Assembly: GCF_900086585.1 (NCBI RefSeq)
Contig: NZ_FLKM01000008.1
Location: forward strand, 1,302,001 to 1,366,000
DNA length: 64,000 bases
Direction: 5' to 3'
Source: Emergencia timonensis
GTDB lineage: Bacteria; Bacillota; Clostridia; Peptostreptococcales; Anaerovoracaceae
The notes beneath the pieces were generated by a model. The model was not told the origin of the DNA. It was given only the letters and a program-made list of their open reading frames with translations, and did no database searches. Positions 39,045 to 48,027 of the stretch are shown in pieces. Numbering within the stretch: the first letter of the stretch is position 1; every line of letters begins with the position of its first letter. A program made the translations under genes and the position numbers.

Positions 39045-42000
39045 ATGAAAAAGATGTTAAAACGATTGTGTACTGGCTTCTTAGCTCTTGCAACTGTCGT
39101 TACTACTTTACCGACGACACCCGTTCATGCAGAAAGCAAGCAATACTGGACGGAGTCAAAAGAGCGTGTCGGTATCGTTGAAAAAGTAATGAATGACGGT
39201 TCGATTGGTTCTACTTTTAACGAGGGACATTTGACCGTCGAGGGCGAGGACGCTTACTGTATCGACATTAACACAGATTTTAGGAATGGCTACAAGACCA
39301 GAATTGACGCAAGCACCCGTATGAGTGCCGACCAGATAAGCGACGTTGCCTTATCTATCGAATATGTGAAACAGTACACAGACAGCCACAGCGGAATAAG
39401 CAACAATCACGCCTACCTTTTAAGACAGCTTGTTGTCTGGCAGAGATTGAGCGTACATCTTGGCTGGCAATGCGACAACGTGAGAGCTTCTTATGATGAA
39501 ATTCCAAAGGCAACGCAGGACGAAGTTTTCTCTGGTGCAAGAGCCTTTGTCAAAGAAAATAAAGGACGTTATGAATGTGGCGGTTATATCTACTCTGGCG
39601 AGGGGCAGGAATTGGGGCAATTCTGGGCGAAGTTAAATATCGGAAATGCGAAACTTAAAAAGGCTACCAGTAATACCAGCATTACAGACGGTAACGGGAA
39701 TTACTCTATCGCTGGTGCAACATACGGTGTCTTTTCTGATAAGAACTGCACGAAACAGCTTGCCACTCTTACGACTGATGAAAACGGAAATACAGATGTT
39801 GTAGAGGTAAAAGCAGGCACAGTCTATATCAAGGAATTATCCGCACCAGCAGGATATAAAGTAGATAAAACTATATATTCCTTAAAGGTTGAAGCTGGAA
39901 AAACAGCGACTTTGAAAGTATCTGATACACCAAAAGTAACGGACACGTTGATTGAGCTTTTCAAGATTGATATGGAAACACAGAAAGACAATCCGCAGGG
40001 GAACGCTTCTCTAGCAGGTGCGGAATTTACATGGAAGTATTATGCAGGCTTCTATAATAAAGACAATCTCCCTGCCGAAGCTACTCGTACATGGGTTACA
40101 AAGACAATCGCTGAAACAGACAGCGACGGGTCAACCCACTACATCACAAAATTTGCGGACGCATACAAAGTATCTGGCGATAGCTTCTATATGCAGGACG
40201 GTAAAGCGGTTCTTCCACTTGGAACGCTAACCGTTGAAGAAACAAAAGCTCCAAACGGATACTTGTTAGACGGTGCATATATGCAGGCTGGCGATAAGTC
40301 CGAACAGATAAAAGACTTATACCTTACACAGATTACCGAGGACGGCGACCTTGCCGTATTATCTGGAAGTAACCAGTTTTCCGTATCAGATAAGGTTATC
40401 CGTGGCGGTGTGAAAATTCAGAAACGAGATTTAGAAACGGGCGATACCAAACCACAAGGAAGTGCAACTTTAAAAGATACTGCCTTTGACATCATTTCCT
40501 TAAATGATAATGCAGTATTGGTTGAGGGCAAGCTCTATAAGAAAAATGAAGTGGTAAAGACAATTCGTACCGATATTGAGGGTATCGCTTCTACTTCTGC
40601 TGACCTTTTACCTTATGGAAACTTCCGTATCGTTGAGAGCGAAGCACCAGACGGATATTTGACAGACGGTGCAAAACCGATTGATTTTACAATCACAGAA
40701 AATGGAAAAATCGTGGACTTAACCGACGAAGCCCATTCTATCTATAATCAGATTAAGCGTGGAGATATTGAGGGTGTAAAAATCGGTGCAGGCACACACA
40801 AGCGTCTTGCTGATGTTCCTTTTAGGATCACAAGCAAGACAACGGGCGAAAATCATATAGTTGTAACTGATGATAACGGGCAGTTTTCCACTTCTTCTGA
40901 ATGGGCTTCGCATAAGCACAATACCAACGCAGGCAAGACCAGCGAGGACGGTGTGTGGTTTGGAACTTCTGAACCAGACGACAGCAAGGGTGCATTACCT
41001 TATGATACCTACATCATTGAAGAAATGCGTTGCGACAGTAACAAAGGCTTTGAACTTATCCCACCTTTTGAAATCGTGGTATCAAGAAATAACCTTGTGA
41101 TTGATTTAGGAACGTTGACTGATGAATACGAAAAAGAAATCTCTATCCATACCACAGCGACCAGCAAGGACGGCGAAAAAACTATCCTTGCAGGAAAAGA
41201 GGTAACAATCGTTGATACTGTCAAATTAAACGGGCTTACAAAAGGCACAAAGTATCAGTTGAAAGGTTGGCAGATGTTAAAGGAAGAAAACGCCGAGCTT
41301 ATCATTGACGGGAAACGTGTAGAAAACGATTATACCTTTGTCGCTGATGATGAAGAAATGAAAGTGGAAATTTCCTATATATTCAATGCGTCTGCTTTAG
41401 GTGGCAAGAACCTTGTTACCTTTGAAGAATTGTATGATTTCAGCAATCCAGACGAACCCGTGAAAGTTGCGGAGCATAAAGACATTGAGGACGACGGGCA
41501 GACCGTACTTATCACAGAGCGTATCATCAAAATTCATACGACTGCTACCGATAAGGACGGCAACAAAGAGCTTGAAGCTGGAAAAGAGGTAACAATCATT
41601 GATACCGTAACCTTAGAGGGCTTAGAAGTCGGTACACAGTACAAACTGGTGGGCTGGCAGATGTTGAAAAAAGAAAATGCCGAGCTTCTTATCAATGGGA
41701 AACGTGTGGAAAGTGATTACACTTTTACTGCTGACAGCGAAACTATGAAAGTGGAAGTTGCCTTTACCCTTGACGCTACTTCCCTTGACGGCAAACAGCT
41801 TGTAACTTTTGAAGAATTGTACGATTTAAGCAATCCAGACGATCCGAAGAAAGTTACCGAGCATAAGGATATTGAGGATAAGGGACAGACGATTACCTTT
41901 AAGGAAAAGCCAAAAGAACCAGAGAAACCCGAAACACCACCGACACCAGAAAAGCCAAACAGACCGAGCGACAGTCCCAAAACGGGCGATAACACAAACC

Positions 42001-42089
42001 TTTACGGACTGCTTGCACTTCTTTTGACCTCTGGTGCTGGACTGGCAGGTATCTTCTTCTACAAACGCCGTAAAATGAAAAAATCATAA
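39045..42089 (+). CDS. Thioester/Cna-B/VaFE-repeat sortase-anchored surface adhesin
   Basis: A 1014-residue surface protein. The signal peptide ends near VHAES. Residues ~50-140 resemble a thioester domain (DAYCIDINTD with a Cys, and AYLLRQLVVWQRLSVHLG with a Gln), a fold that bonds covalently to host ligands. Cna-B-like domains follow (GVFSDKNCTKQLATL, KELSAPAGYKVD, EETKAPNGYLLDG, ESEAPDGYLTDG), then two ~130-residue VaFE-type repeats starting IHTTAT (~698 and ~828). The tail has SPKTGDN, a hydrophobic span and RRKMKKS, a sortase signal. Start ATG 39045 follows AAAGGAG. It is the first gene of the element. Confidence 0.85.
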   Translation: MKKMLKRLCTGFLALATVVTTLPTTPVHAESKQYWTESKERVGIVEKVMNDGSIGSTFNEGHLTVEGEDAYCIDINTDFRNGYKTRIDASTRMSADQISDVALSIEYVKQYTDSHSGISNNHAYLLRQLVVWQRLSVHLGWQCDNVRASYDEIPKATQDEVFSGARAFVKENKGRYECGGYIYSGEGQELGQFWAKLNIGNAKLKKATSNTSITDGNGNYSIAGATYGVFSDKNCTKQLATLTTDENGNTDVVEVKAGTVYIKELSAPAGYKVDKTIYSLKVEAGKTATLKVSDTPKVTDTLIELFKIDMETQKDNPQGNASLAGAEFTWKYYAGFYNKDNLPAEATRTWVTKTIAETDSDGSTHYITKFADAYKVSGDSFYMQDGKAVLPLGTLTVEETKAPNGYLLDGAYMQAGDKSEQIKDLYLTQITEDGDLAVLSGSNQFSVSDKVIRGGVKIQKRDLETGDTKPQGSATLKDTAFDIISLNDNAVLVEGKLYKKNEVVKTIRTDIEGIASTSADLLPYGNFRIVESEAPDGYLTDGAKPIDFTITENGKIVDLTDEAHSIYNQIKRGDIEGVKIGAGTHKRLADVPFRITSKTTGENHIVVTDDNGQFSTSSEWASHKHNTNAGKTSEDGVWFGTSEPDDSKGALPYDTYIIEEMRCDSNKGFELIPPFEIVVSRNNLVIDLGTLTDEYEKEISIHTTATSKDGEKTILAGKEVTIVDTVKLNGLTKGTKYQLKGWQMLKEENAELIIDGKRVENDYTFVADDEEMKVEISYIFNASALGGKNLVTFEELYDFSNPDEPVKVAEHKDIEDDGQTVLITERIIKIHTTATDKDGNKELEAGKEVTIIDTVTLEGLEVGTQYKLVGWQMLKKENAELLINGKRVESDYTFTADSETMKVEVAFTLDATSLDGKQLVTFEELYDLSNPDDPKKVTEHKDIEDKGQTITFKEKPKEPEKPETPPTPEKPNRPSDSPKTGDNTNLYGLLALLLTSGAGLAGIFFYKRRKMKKS

Positions 42090-42101
42090 GGCGGTAACGG
42101 T

Positions 42102-42302
42102 ATGAGAAAAGAAAAATCACGCTCTCCGCCGAAGTTGTCAAACGGCAGACTTCCGCTTATTCTGGCTTGTCTGCCAACAACCTGCAAGAACACGGATAGT
42201 CAAGGGTGCGTAAGCATTGATTTTACCCTTTACTATCTGTGGGATTGCTGGTACTTCCCAAACCGCCAGAATAAGAAATCACAATCAATTTATCAAAAAT
42301 AG
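42102..42302 (+). CDS. Small Arg/Ser-rich protein of unknown function
   Basis: A 66-residue ORF beginning MRKEKSRSPPKLSNGRLPLI with three Cys and a few aromatic residues. GGCGGTAACGG precedes the ATG, a moderate ribosome-binding site 12 bp after the adhesin stop. It matches no family I can name with certainty; it may be a real small ORF of the element or chance. Confidence 0.4.
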   Translation: MRKEKSRSPPKLSNGRLPLILACLPTTCKNTDSQGCVSIDFTLYYLWDCWYFPNRQNKKSQSIYQK

Positions 42303-42323
42303 AAAGAAACGAGGTAAAACAAT

Positions 42324-42650
42324 ATGGAAATGAAATATGTCGTGCCAGATATGGTACAGTCTTTTGGAACTCTTGAATTTGCAGGCGAAAGTGAGCCAGT
42401 CTTTGAAAGAGATAAAAATAACCGCAGGGTCTTAGCAAGACGAAGCTATAACCTTTATTCTGACGTACAGAAAGGCGAAAATGTTGTGGTAGAAATTCCC
42501 GTGCAGGCTGGCGAAAAAAAGTTCAAGTATGAACAGAAAGTAAAACTTGTCAATCCGAAGTTATACGGCAGAGGTTATGCAATCGGGGATATGGGACATA
42601 CCGATTATGTGTTAGTTGCTGATGATATTGTAGCAGTTGAAGAAAAGTAA
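42324..42650 (+). CDS. YdcP/DUF961-family protein (Tn916 Orf23-like)
   Basis: A 108-residue cytosolic protein: MEMKYVVPDMVQSFGTLEFAG then a YNLYSDVQKGE strand and FKYEQKVKLVNPK .. VLVADDIVAVE. This is the DUF961 pattern of paired small proteins at the start of Tn916-type transfer operons. The biochemical role is unclear. A paralogue follows after 15 bp. GAGG precedes the start. Confidence 0.75.
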   Translation: MEMKYVVPDMVQSFGTLEFAGESEPVFERDKNNRRVLARRSYNLYSDVQKGENVVVEIPVQAGEKKFKYEQKVKLVNPKLYGRGYAIGDMGHTDYVLVADDIVAVEEK

Positions 42651-42665
42651 AGGAGTGAAGAATTT

Positions 42666-43049
42666 ATGAGATTATCAAACGGGTTTGTTATTGACAAAGA
42701 GAAAACATTTGGAGAATTAAAATTTACAGCGGTGCGTGATGTGTTCTTACAGAATGAGGACGGGACACCGAGTACCCAGCTTAAAAAGCGTATCTATGAT
42801 TTGAAGTGCAGTTTGCATGGTGGAATTATCCCCGTGTCTGTACCGCCAGAAGTACCGTTAAGAGAATTTCCGTACAATGCAGTTGTGGAGCTTGTCAATC
42901 CAGTAGCCGATACGGTATCAAGAAAGACCTATACGGGTGCAGATGTGGACTGGTATGTAAAGGCAGAGGATATTGTATTGAAGAATAAAGGCAATCAAAA
43001 CGTAGGCAGTCCACAGAACCATACACCGCAGGGACAGCCGAAAAAATAG
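42666..43049 (+). CDS. YdcP/DUF961-family protein (Tn916 Orf22-like)
   Basis: A 127-residue paralogue: LSNGFVIDKEKTFGELKFTAV .. RIYDLKCSLHGG .. NAVVELVNPVADTVS .. DWYVKAEDIVL, then a Gln/Asn/Gly-rich tail. It is paralogous to the preceding protein. It is the second small gene of the transfer region; the function is unproven. Confidence 0.78.
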   Translation: MRLSNGFVIDKEKTFGELKFTAVRDVFLQNEDGTPSTQLKKRIYDLKCSLHGGIIPVSVPPEVPLREFPYNAVVELVNPVADTVSRKTYTGADVDWYVKAEDIVLKNKGNQNVGSPQNHTPQGQPKK

Positions 43050-43089
43050 GCTTGCTGAATAGATTTTCGTTGTAGCGGATATATAAAAC

Positions 43090-43110
43090 TGTTATAATAT
43101 GGGTATGAAA
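43090..43110 (+). promoter_or_regulatory. Promoter-like motif of cargo slot 1
   Basis: Reads TGTTATAATRTGGRTATGAA plus one further A, with A and G at the two R positions. An almost identical copy (19 of 21 bases) is at 47331-47351 before the alpha/beta hydrolase. It includes a TATAAT -10 box. Confidence 0.65.
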
Positions 43111-43135
43111 AATTTAATTATAAGGAGTGCTGTTT

Positions 43136-43621
43136 ATGATAAGAGCTATTATATTTGCTGTATTCGTTGTCCCTATTATATCTCTCGTATTAGATAAGAC
43201 ACAAAAAGCAACTAAAAAAGAAAAATTCACAAATACTGTTTTTGTATCACACGCCTATCAAACAGTATGTCATATTTGTTCATTGATAATGGTAGGAATT
43301 GCAATAGCTTTAGGATTGTTCATGGGATTTGATAATACGGTGGGACACTCTGTTGTTTTTGCTATTTTTGTTCTATTGATTGAATTTTGTGCGTGGGCAT
43401 TAAAAAGACATAAGGTAGTAATTGACGGAAATAATTTGCGTATTACTCCTGCTGTTGGAAGAACAAGAGAAATTTCATTTAATGATATTTCCCGTTGCAC
43501 AGAAAAAGAGCAAATAGGATTGAAAATATTTGTAGGAAACAAAAAAATTTGTACAGTTTCTTGCGACTGTGTTGGATATAAAGAATTTCTTGAAATGTTA
43601 AAAGAGAAAAATTTACTCTAA
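43136..43621 (+). CDS. Small membrane protein, cargo slot 1
   Basis: A 161-residue protein with a hydrophobic N-terminus and further hydrophobic segments (CSLIMVGIAIALGLFMGF and VVFAIFVLLIEFCAWAL), followed by a soluble ~65-residue tail with VVIDGNNLRITPAVGRTREISFNDI, which resembles a PH-like/YcxB-type strand region. The start ATG 43136 follows AAGGAG 8 bases upstream. It lies between Orf22-like and FtsK-like genes, where Tn916 has no gene. It is flanked by a promoter-like motif and a terminator-like repeat, both shared with the hydrolase slot. Confidence 0.6.
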   Translation: MIRAIIFAVFVVPIISLVLDKTQKATKKEKFTNTVFVSHAYQTVCHICSLIMVGIAIALGLFMGFDNTVGHSVVFAIFVLLIEFCAWALKRHKVVIDGNNLRITPAVGRTREISFNDISRCTEKEQIGLKIFVGNKKICTVSCDCVGYKEFLEMLKEKNLL

Positions 43622-43655
43622 TACGTTTCGCCCAAATAAACAGTTATATTATTTT

Positions 43656-43692
43656 AGCAGTTAGTCTTAGGATTGACTGCTTTTTTCATACC
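43656..43692 (+). repeat. Terminator-like repeat, copy 1
   Basis: A 37-base stretch identical to 48028-48064. It begins AGCAGTTAGTCTTAGGATTG and ends with ACTGC, a T run and CATACC. The arms GCAGTTAGTC / GATTGACTGC pair with G-U, so it is an intrinsic terminator. It follows cargo slot 1. Confidence 0.85.
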
Positions 43693-43712
43693 CAGAAAGG
43701 AGTGATTGATTT

Positions 43713-45104
43713 ATGCAAAAGATTTTTAACAAAGGACACCGTATCAGAGCCAGCGACAAGCACCTTGTCTACCACTTTTCCATAGGAACGCTTCTGTTTG
43801 TATTCGTGGCGGTTCTCCTGCTACTGAATATCAAACAGCTCATGCGTACTGATTGGGAACATTTCAGCTTGTTAGAGAACGGCTTGACGCTTTCCCCTTA
43901 CAACTTCATAACTATACTGATAGCGACTGGTGTTTGTGCATTGGTCGTTTTTCTGTATTACCACTTCTGTTACGATAGTTTCAAGAAGCTCCTGCACCGT
44001 CAAAAGCTGGCAAGAATGGTACTGGAAAATAAGTGGTATGAAGCCGATACCGTACAAGACAGCGGTTTTTTTACTGACCTGCAAAGCAGATCAAGGGAAA
44101 AAATCGTCTGGTTTCCAAAGATTTATTATCAAATGGAAAAGGGACTGCTTCATATCCGCTGTGAAATTACGCTGGGAAAATATCAAGACCAGCTTTTACG
44201 GTTAGAGGATAAATTGGAAAGTGGCTTATATTGTGAGCTGACCGACAAGACCCTGCATGACGGCTATATTGAATATACCCTGCTTTATGATATGATAGCG
44301 AACCGCATTACCATTGATGAAGTACGGGCAGAAAACGGCTGTCTGAAACTGATGAAAAATCTTGTCTGGGAATATGACGCACTCCCTCACGCTCTGATTG
44401 CTGGTGGAACGGGTGGCGGTAAAACTTATTTTCTGCTGACGCTTATTGAAGCCTTACTGCATACCAACGCTGTCCTTTACATCTTAGACCCGAAGAACGC
44501 TGACCTTGCAGACTTAGGGACAGTTATGGGAAATGTGTATCACACCAAAGAAGAAATGATTGATTGTGTCAATGCCTTTTATGAGGGAATGGTACAGCGA
44601 AGTGAGGAAATGAAGCAACACCCGAACTATAAGACGGGCGAAAACTACGCCTATCTGGGACTGCCACCCTGCTTTCTTATCTTTGATGAATATGTGGCAT
44701 TTTTTGAAATGCTGGGGACAAAGGAAAGCGTGGGCTTGCTTAGCCAGTTAAAGAAAATCGTTATGTTAGGACGACAAGCAGGTTATTTCCTTATCGTTGC
44801 CTGCCAGCGTCCAGACGCAAAGTATTTCTCTGACGGTATCAGAGATAACTTCAATTTCCGTGTGGGACTTGGGCGTATCAGCGAATTAGGTTACGGTATG
44901 CTGTTCGGTTCAGATGTGAAAAAGCAGTTTTTCCAGAAGCGTATCAAGGGGCGTGGCTATTGTGATATGGGAACAAGCGTGATAAGCGAATTTTACACGC
45001 CTTTAGTCCCCAAAGGACATGATTTTTTACAAACAATCGGCAGGCTTGCACAAGAAAGACAAGTCATGCCAGAACAACAAGGAAAGGAAGATGTGATTGA
45101 ATAA
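43713..45104 (+). CDS. FtsK/SpoIIIE-like coupling protein (Tn916 Orf21, TcpA-like)
   Basis: A 463-residue ATPase with two N-terminal membrane segments (residues ~25-95), then an FtsK-like motor: Walker A AGGTGGGKTYFLL (~residue 230), LYILDPKNADLADLG, Walker B CFLIFDEYVAFFEM, and ACQRPDAKYFSDG. It brings the relaxosome-DNA complex to the transfer channel. The start ATG follows AAAGGAG. Its end overlaps the next ORF by 8 bases. Confidence 0.93.
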   Translation: MQKIFNKGHRIRASDKHLVYHFSIGTLLFVFVAVLLLLNIKQLMRTDWEHFSLLENGLTLSPYNFITILIATGVCALVVFLYYHFCYDSFKKLLHRQKLARMVLENKWYEADTVQDSGFFTDLQSRSREKIVWFPKIYYQMEKGLLHIRCEITLGKYQDQLLRLEDKLESGLYCELTDKTLHDGYIEYTLLYDMIANRITIDEVRAENGCLKLMKNLVWEYDALPHALIAGGTGGGKTYFLLTLIEALLHTNAVLYILDPKNADLADLGTVMGNVYHTKEEMIDCVNAFYEGMVQRSEEMKQHPNYKTGENYAYLGLPPCFLIFDEYVAFFEMLGTKESVGLLSQLKKIVMLGRQAGYFLIVACQRPDAKYFSDGIRDNFNFRVGLGRISELGYGMLFGSDVKKQFFQKRIKGRGYCDMGTSVISEFYTPLVPKGHDFLQTIGRLAQERQVMPEQQGKEDVIE

Positions 45105-45588
45105 GGACACATTAAATGTTTATCACGCACCCACAGAGAAAAACTACCTCTGTTTGTGCTTGAATACAGATATTTTTACAACGGATTGCAGGAAATATAT
45201 GTTAGATTGTTTTTTAGATTATTCTGTCAATCCAAATCTGCGATTTCATTCAAGGATAGATAAAATCATTGATGATGTTATTCGTGAAAAAATCAACATT
45301 CCTCATAAGTTTAGAATGAGGTTGGAAAGTAGACATTGCGTTGAAAGCAGGATAATCTATTTTCGATTTCGAGTTTTAGATAAGGCTTGTCTGCAATGTA
45401 ATGTATTTCTTAAAGGGCTGTCTGAAGAAATGAAAGAAGCACTTTCAGATGAAAGAATAGATTTTGCGGTTATCTATGAGGGCATACAAGGTTCACAGCA
45501 GGACACAGACACGGACGACAAGGACGGGTTTTGCGGTTCTCAACCGCAAGTTCCGTTCTTGGCGGACGGGGCTTGTCCCGTCCGCTGA
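45097..45588 (+). CDS. Unknown protein between coupling protein and relaxase genes
   Basis: A 163-residue ORF starting from TTG at 45097 (RBS GGAAAGGAAG) and overlapping the coupling-protein gene. It is mostly charged with no clear motif; the last ~25 residues are read through the oriT-side hairpin (arms GCGGACGGG / CCCGTCCGC at 45562-45585), so the true C-terminus may differ. No product can be named. Confidence 0.45.
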   Translation: MNKDTLNVYHAPTEKNYLCLCLNTDIFTTDCRKYMLDCFLDYSVNPNLRFHSRIDKIIDDVIREKINIPHKFRMRLESRHCVESRIIYFRFRVLDKACLQCNVFLKGLSEEMKEALSDERIDFAVIYEGIQGSQQDTDTDDKDGFCGSQPQVPFLADGACPVR

Positions 45589-45617
45589 TAAAACCCCTCG
45601 GTATCTAACAGAGGGGT
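45562..45617. other. oriT: Origin of transfer (oriT) region
   Basis: A perfect hairpin GCGGACGGG-GCTTGT-CCCGTCCGC (45562-45585) is followed by ACCCCTC..GAGGGGT arms (45593-45617) around GGTATCTAACA. The CTAACAGAGGGGT part resembles the ICEBs1 oriT nick-side CTAACAGGGGGGT. It lies directly upstream of the relaxase gene, where Tn916 oriT is. Confidence 0.78.
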
Positions 45618-45737
45618 ACGTTTGCAAATAGACAATAGACAAAAAACATAGGAAACATAAGGCTTCTGGCATGGTTTCCTAGCAAAAATCGGCTGTGAAG
45701 TCGCCTAAAAAAACTTCACACTTTACAGATTGGGGGT

Positions 45738-46934
45738 ATGGTTCTGAATGAAGAACAATGGATAAAAGAATTACGGGAGAAACGGATTGCTTACGGTATC
45801 TCACAAGGCAGGCTGGCGGTGGCTTCTGGTATCACAAGAGAATATCTCAATAAGATAGAAAGCGGAAAAATGAAGCCGTCAAAGGAGCTTTTGGAAACTC
45901 TGCATAAAGAACTGGCAAGGTTCAATCCAGAAGCACCGCTTACCATGCTGTTTGATTATGTGAAAATTCGTTTTCCCACGCTGGATATACAGCATATCAT
46001 CAAAGACATATTAAAACTGAATATCAACTATATGCTCCATGAAGATTATGGACATTACAGTTATACGGAGCATTACTCTTTAGGGGACATCTTTATCTAT
46101 ACGTCGGCTGACGAAGAAAAAGGTGTCCTTTTAGAGTTAAAGGGGCGTGGTTGCAGGCAGTTTGAAAGTTACCTGCTGGCACAGCAAAGAAGCTGGTATG
46201 ACTTTCTCATGGACGCACTCGTAGACGGTGGCGTGATGAAGCGTATCGACCTTGCTATCAACGACCATACGGGCATTTTGGATATTCCAGAGCTTGCGGA
46301 AAAATGCAGAAAACGGGAATATATCGGAAAGTCCAGAAGTTATAAGTTTTACCAGTCGGGCGAGCTTATCAAGCATAGAGAGGACGACAGAGAATATATG
46401 GGACGCACCCTTTATCTTGGTTCGCTGAAATCAGATGTGTATTTTTGTATCTATGAAAAGGACTATGAGCAGTACGTCAAGTTAGGGACACCGCTTGAAG
46501 AAGCCGACATTATCAACCGTTTTGAGATACGGCTTAGAAATGAACGTGCCTATTATGCAGTACGAGATTTGCTGACCTATTATGACGCAGAGCAGACCGC
46601 CTTTTCTATCATCAACCAGTATGTACGGTTTGTTGATGAAGAACCCGACAAGCGAAAAAATGAATGGAAACTCAATGACCGCTGGGCTTGGTTTATTGGC
46701 GATAACAGACAGAGCTTGAAGCTGACGACAAAGCCAGAGCCTTACACCTTAGACCGCACATTGCGTTGGGTACAAAGGCAGGTAGCACCAACCTTGAAAA
46801 TGCTGAAAAAGATTGATAAAGGAAACGGTACAGACTACATGGAAACAATCGAACAGCAGGCAAAGCTCACAGAAAAGCATAAAATGATAATCAAACAGCA
46901 GACGACCCCTGCAAAAGATTTGGTGGAAAGTTAG
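45738..46934 (+). CDS. Relaxase / replication initiator (Tn916 Orf20, Rep_trans type)
   Basis: A 398-residue protein with an N-terminal helix-turn-helix (RLAVASGITREYLNKIESGKM) and a Rep_trans-type catalytic region with IDLAINDHTGILDI (possible metal-binding strand) and LYLGSLKSDVYFCIYEKDYEQ, the tyrosine-containing segment expected for nicking. It nicks oriT just upstream and starts rolling-circle transfer. RBS: TTGGGGG upstream of ATG 45738. Confidence 0.92.
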   Translation: MVLNEEQWIKELREKRIAYGISQGRLAVASGITREYLNKIESGKMKPSKELLETLHKELARFNPEAPLTMLFDYVKIRFPTLDIQHIIKDILKLNINYMLHEDYGHYSYTEHYSLGDIFIYTSADEEKGVLLELKGRGCRQFESYLLAQQRSWYDFLMDALVDGGVMKRIDLAINDHTGILDIPELAEKCRKREYIGKSRSYKFYQSGELIKHREDDREYMGRTLYLGSLKSDVYFCIYEKDYEQYVKLGTPLEEADIINRFEIRLRNERAYYAVRDLLTYYDAEQTAFSIINQYVRFVDEEPDKRKNEWKLNDRWAWFIGDNRQSLKLTTKPEPYTLDRTLRWVQRQVAPTLKMLKKIDKGNGTDYMETIEQQAKLTEKHKMIIKQQTTPAKDLVES

Positions 46935-46946
46935 GAGTGATAAAAA

Positions 46947-47081
46947 ATGTGGGTATTATTAAAAGATTTCCTGCTGGTATCTATGGGAATGGGTATCGGC
47001 GTAGTCTTGATGTGTATTTTGAATGTCGGCAAAGAAGCTGACTATGAAATGAAACAATTAGAAGAAAGTGAGGACAATTAA
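46947..47081 (+). CDS. Small membrane protein of Tn916 transfer region (DUF3789-like)
   Basis: A 44-residue protein with one hydrophobic span (LLVSMGMGIGVVLMCIL) and a short acidic tail; ATG 46947 has TAGGAGTG upstream. It is placed between the relaxase and TcpD genes, as small membrane ORFs are in Tn916 relatives. The next ATG starts immediately after its stop. Confidence 0.65.
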   Translation: MWVLLKDFLLVSMGMGIGVVLMCILNVGKEADYEMKQLEESEDN

Positions 47082-47303
47082 ATGAATTTCGGACAAAATT
47101 TGTATCAATGGTTTTTATCAAACGCACAGAGCTTAGTGCTTATGGCGATTGTGGTTATCGGTATCTACTTAGGGTTCAAGCGTGAGTTTTCAAAACTTAT
47201 CGGCTTCTTGGTAGTTGCCTTGATTGCTGTCGGTTTGGTATTCAACGCTGGCGGTGTGAAAGATGTATTGTTAGAGCTGTTCAATAAGATTATCGGTGCA
47301 TAA
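47082..47303 (+). CDS. TcpD-like membrane protein
   Basis: A 73-residue protein with two hydrophobic segments (SLVLMAIVVIGIYLGF and LIGFLVVALIAVGLVFN). It is similar in size and topology to TcpD, a channel component of Gram-positive conjugation systems. It is adjacent to a small membrane ORF and the relaxase gene; no soluble domain. Confidence 0.7.
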   Translation: MNFGQNLYQWFLSNAQSLVLMAIVVIGIYLGFKREFSKLIGFLVVALIAVGLVFNAGGVKDVLLELFNKIIGA

Positions 47304-47330
47304 AATTTTATTGTGGTGCTGATATGCGAA

Positions 47331-47351
47331 TGTTATAATGTGGATATGAAA
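47331..47351 (+). promoter_or_regulatory. Promoter-like motif of cargo slot 2
   Basis: Near-identical (19 of 21) to 43090-43110 and again includes TATAAT; it precedes the alpha/beta hydrolase by 23 bases. Confidence 0.65.
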
Positions 47352-47373
47352 CACAGTATCTAGGAGTGATGGA

Positions 47374-48000
47374 ATGAAATATATAATGCTTCACGGTTTG
47401 GGACAATCTTCTGAAAGTTGGAGTGATACCGTAAAAGTATTCAATGATGATTTTGAAGTTTTATGCCCTAATTTATCAGATTGGCTTTTTGGAAAAATAC
47501 CATGTTATGATACATTGTATCGGACATTGGAAACATACTGTGAACAGTTTGAAGAACCGCTAAATATTTGTGGACTTTCTTTAGGTGGTATTCTTGCTAT
47601 GCAGTATGCGATAGAACACCCAGAAAAAATGAACTCATTAGTGTTAATAGTCACACAATATGAAATGCCAAAGTATCTGTTAAAAATGCAAAATCTGATA
47701 TTCCGTATTATGCCTTGTTCAGCATTTGAAAAAATGGGTTTTCAGAAAACAGATTTTATCAATCTATGCAAATCTATGACAGAACTTAATTTTAAACATG
47801 AACTGAAAAAAATATCATGTTCGGTACTTGTTGTCTGTGGCGATAAGGATAAGATAAATAAAAAAGCTTCTTTAGAATTGCAACAACAGATAGAAAACGC
47901 AGAAATAGCTATTATTGAAAATGCAGGACATGAAGTAAATACAGATAACCCAACACTACTAGGGCAAAAGTTAAATGTATTTTTCAAACAATATGTCTGA
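47374..48000 (+). CDS. Alpha/beta hydrolase, cargo slot 2
   Basis: A 208-residue alpha/beta-fold hydrolase. It has HGLGQSSESW (oxyanion loop), GLSLGGIL (nucleophile elbow GxSxG), CGDKDKIN (Asp region) and ENAGHEVN (catalytic His). GAGTGATGG precedes the ATG. The substrate is unknown: similar small hydrolases act on esters, and some confer detoxification. It lies between the TcpD-like and Orf19-like genes, a place with no gene in Tn916, and is bracketed by the same repeats as slot 1. Confidence 0.85.
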   Translation: MKYIMLHGLGQSSESWSDTVKVFNDDFEVLCPNLSDWLFGKIPCYDTLYRTLETYCEQFEEPLNICGLSLGGILAMQYAIEHPEKMNSLVLIVTQYEMPKYLLKMQNLIFRIMPCSAFEKMGFQKTDFINLCKSMTELNFKHELKKISCSVLVVCGDKDKINKKASLELQQQIENAEIAIIENAGHEVNTDNPTLLGQKLNVFFKQYV

Positions 48001-48027
48001 TAAACAATTTCATATCCATACACACAA

